A stretch of 21,387 nucleotides of DNA from Actimicrobium sp047621665. GTDB lineage: Bacteria > Pseudomonadota > Gammaproteobacteria > Burkholderiales > Burkholderiaceae_D. Shown piece by piece: positions 19,777-21,387 of this stretch. The stretch covers positions 1-21,387 of the forward strand of contig JBLHMB010000059.1 of the NCBI GenBank assembly GCA_047621665.1. The letters run 5' to 3'. The stretch's first letter is position 1, and every line of letters starts with the position of its first letter. Below the pieces are notes generated by a model that was given only the letters and a program-made list of their open reading frames with translations, had not been told where the DNA came from and searched no databases. The position numbers and the translations under genes are program-made.

Positions 19777-21387
19777 TCAATGCTCCTGACTTGTGGCATT
19801 GATCGGTGTGACGCTTCTGCTGGAAGGCACCCATCGCCCGACCCAGTCAGCGAGCTGTCCGGCCGGCATTGGCTTGCTGATCAGGTAACCTTGTCCCTGG
19901 TCGCAACCCATTGCGTCCAGCAAACTCCAGGCCTCTTTGCTTTCGATTCCTTCGGCGACGACGCGCAGTCCCATATTGTGACCGAGATCGATGGTCGAGC
20001 GCACGATACGGGCGTCATCGCTATCGTGTTCCATGTTCATCACGAAGGACTTGTCGATCTTCAGTTCATCGACGGGTAAGCGTTTCAGGTATGCCAATGA
20101 CGAGTACCCGGTACCGAAGTCATCGATCGATAACTCGACGTTCATTGCATGCAAGCGTTCGAGTGTTTGTAAAGCCCGTACCGGATCGTCCATGATGGCG
20201 CTCTCGGTAATTTCGAGGCAAAACGATTGCGGAGTCACTTGATGGCGCTGCAGGATCGCGGCAAATTTGTGGGGTAAGTCTTGATCGAGCAGATCGCGGG
20301 TCGACAAGTTAACGGAGATTTTGAGATGCAGGCCGCGCGCAATCAGTTGGCTGCAGAGCGCTGCTGACTGCTCCAGTACCCACAGCGTCATGACCCTGAT
20401 AAAACCGGATTTCTCAGCGAACGGGATGAAGTCATCCGGGAAAATCATGCCGCGCCCGGGATGGACCCAACGTATCAGTGCTTCCGCCCCGATTACTTCA
20501 CCAGTGCCGAGCAGAATTTTTGGTTGCATTTGCAAGCGGAATTCATTGCCCTCAATGGCGCGCCGCAATTCGCTCAGCAATGACAAGTTCTGGTCGCTGC
20601 TCTTGTCGATGGTCGGATGGTAAACCACGGCTTCGTTGCCACTTTTCTTGGCGGCATACATCGCAATCTCGGCATGGCTCACTAATGATTCTGCGTCGAT
20701 GCCATGCTCAGGGAAGCCGGCGATACCGATGCCGGCACCGAGATCAACGGTCTGGTCATCCAACGAAATAGGCTGCTCCAGCGATGTCAGGATTTTATCT
20801 GCCACGATCTGGCTCGCGCGCAGGGTGGTCAATGGGAGCACGATCGCAAATTCATCACCTTCCAGGCGTGCGACCTGGCCGATGCCGCCGTCGAGTTGTT
20901 CTTTCAGGCGCTCGGCTACCTTGCGCAGCAAATCATCGCCGAACTGATGGCCGAGTACATCGTTGACGTTCTTGAAACGGTCCAGATTCAATATCAGTAC
21001 GTAACAATGTTCGCCAGCCTTGTCTGCCTGTTCGACGGCGGCACTGATAAGCTTGACCAATTGTGGACGGTTAGGCAGGTTAGTCAGCGTATCCCAATAG
21101 GCGAGCCGGTTAGTTTCGAAGTCGCGCCGTGAGATATCGTCGCGCATGCTATCGAACGCCCGCGCCAGTTCGCCGATTTCGTCTTTGCGACGGATTTCAA
21201 GCCGTCCCCCGTAATCACCTTTGCCTAGTTGTCTGGCAATCTCTGTCAGTTCACGCAGGGGGCCGGTGATGCGCCGTGCGGCAACCTTGCTGAAGATAAC
21301 TGCCAGCAAGGTACAGATGGCGGTCAAGATCAGGAGTGTCAGTTGTAACCGGTCATAGGGTGCGACGGCTGCATTGATTGATTGCAG
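19777..21387 (-). CDS. Membrane HAMP-GGDEF-EAL protein, c-di-GMP phosphodiesterase (N-terminus outside the window)
   Basis: The frame is open to the right edge, so the start and a probable extracytoplasmic sensor are missing; 536 codons are visible, and a TTG at 21327 is not a credible start. Visible order: one membrane segment (LTLLILTAICTLLAVIFS), a HAMP linker (RRITGPLRELTEIARQL to FDSMRDDI), GGDEF, then EAL. The GGDEF signature is EGDEF (20848-20862), with Glu replacing the first Gly, so cyclase activity is doubtful. The EAL domain looks intact: EALIRW, EITESAIM, DDFGTGYSS, LKIDKSFV, VAEGIES and GQGYLISKPM keep the metal and catalytic residues. Main activity is therefore likely c-di-GMP hydrolysis. 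It is the first gene of the unit with the kinase and response regulator. Confidence 0.93.
   Translation of the reverse strand: MQSINAAVAPYDRLQLTLLILTAICTLLAVIFSKVAARRITGPLRELTEIARQLGKGDYGGRLEIRRKDEIGELARAFDSMRDDISRRDFETNRLAYWDTLTNLPNRPQLVKLISAAVEQADKAGEHCYVLILNLDRFKNVNDVLGHQFGDDLLRKVAERLKEQLDGGIGQVARLEGDEFAIVLPLTTLRASQIVADKILTSLEQPISLDDQTVDLGAGIGIAGFPEHGIDAESLVSHAEIAMYAAKKSGNEAVVYHPTIDKSSDQNLSLLSELRRAIEGNEFRLQMQPKILLGTGEVIGAEALIRWVHPGRGMIFPDDFIPFAEKSGFIRVMTLWVLEQSAALCSQLIARGLHLKISVNLSTRDLLDQDLPHKFAAILQRHQVTPQSFCLEITESAIMDDPVRALQTLERLHAMNVELSIDDFGTGYSSLAYLKRLPVDELKIDKSFVMNMEHDSDDARIVRSTIDLGHNMGLRVVAEGIESKEAWSLLDAMGCDQGQGYLISKPMPAGQLADWVGRWVPSSRSVTPINATSQEH

Overview
The window looks like chromosomal DNA of a betaproteobacterium, most likely Oxalobacteraceae (Burkholderiales). 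The evidence is the character of the proteins (PpiD, a YfcG-type GST, HpaR-type MarR, HDOD, NarL-type and c-di-GMP proteins) and a tRNA-Asp-like 3' tail directly upstream of ppiD. The genus cannot be fixed by eye. No insertion sequence, phage gene, CRISPR array or rRNA was found. No gap between genes exceeds 300 bases.

Region 1 (1-2320). The left edge lies inside a tandem array of perfect 114-bp units. Each unit ends in 21 nt that look like the 3' end of tRNA-Asp including CCA. Each also holds an inverted T-arm segment, a perfect 22-bp palindrome and a second hairpin. The array ends at a strong intrinsic terminator (251-278), and ppiD, a periplasmic folding factor, follows. The layout resembles the rtT repeats behind E. 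coli tyrT and is the most unusual element in the window.

Region 2 (2400-6950). On the minus strand lie a CDF metal-efflux gene translationally coupled to ltaE (threonine aldolase), and a GST gene followed by a phospholipase D/cardiolipin-synthase-like gene. A small EthD-domain gene points the other way from the GST.

Region 3 (6960-10080). A bestrophin-like channel gene and an acetyl-CoA hydrolase/succinate CoA-transferase gene form a minus-strand operon, divergent from a MarR/HpaR-type regulator. The shared intergenic region carries a 15-bp direct repeat overlapping a good sigma70-like promoter. A 12-codon leader ORF overlaps the regulator start as ATGA. The simplest model is local control of the channel/CoA-transferase operon by the regulator.

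Region 4 (10080-14910). This holds a VOC/PhnB-like protein, a DUF6172-type small protein on the minus strand, and a tightly overlapping plus-strand operon: RNase D-like exonuclease, 2-oxopent-4-enoate hydratase-like enzyme, and SNF2 helicase ending in a terminator.

Region 5 (14900-21387). All genes are on the minus strand and concern signalling. In transcription order: a membrane HAMP-GGDEF-EAL protein (truncated by the window edge), a soluble PAS histidine kinase, a NarL-type response regulator, a GGDEF diguanylate cyclase with an I-site, and an HDOD protein. The first three are coupled by overlaps or near-contacts and make a plausible c-di-GMP/two-component module.
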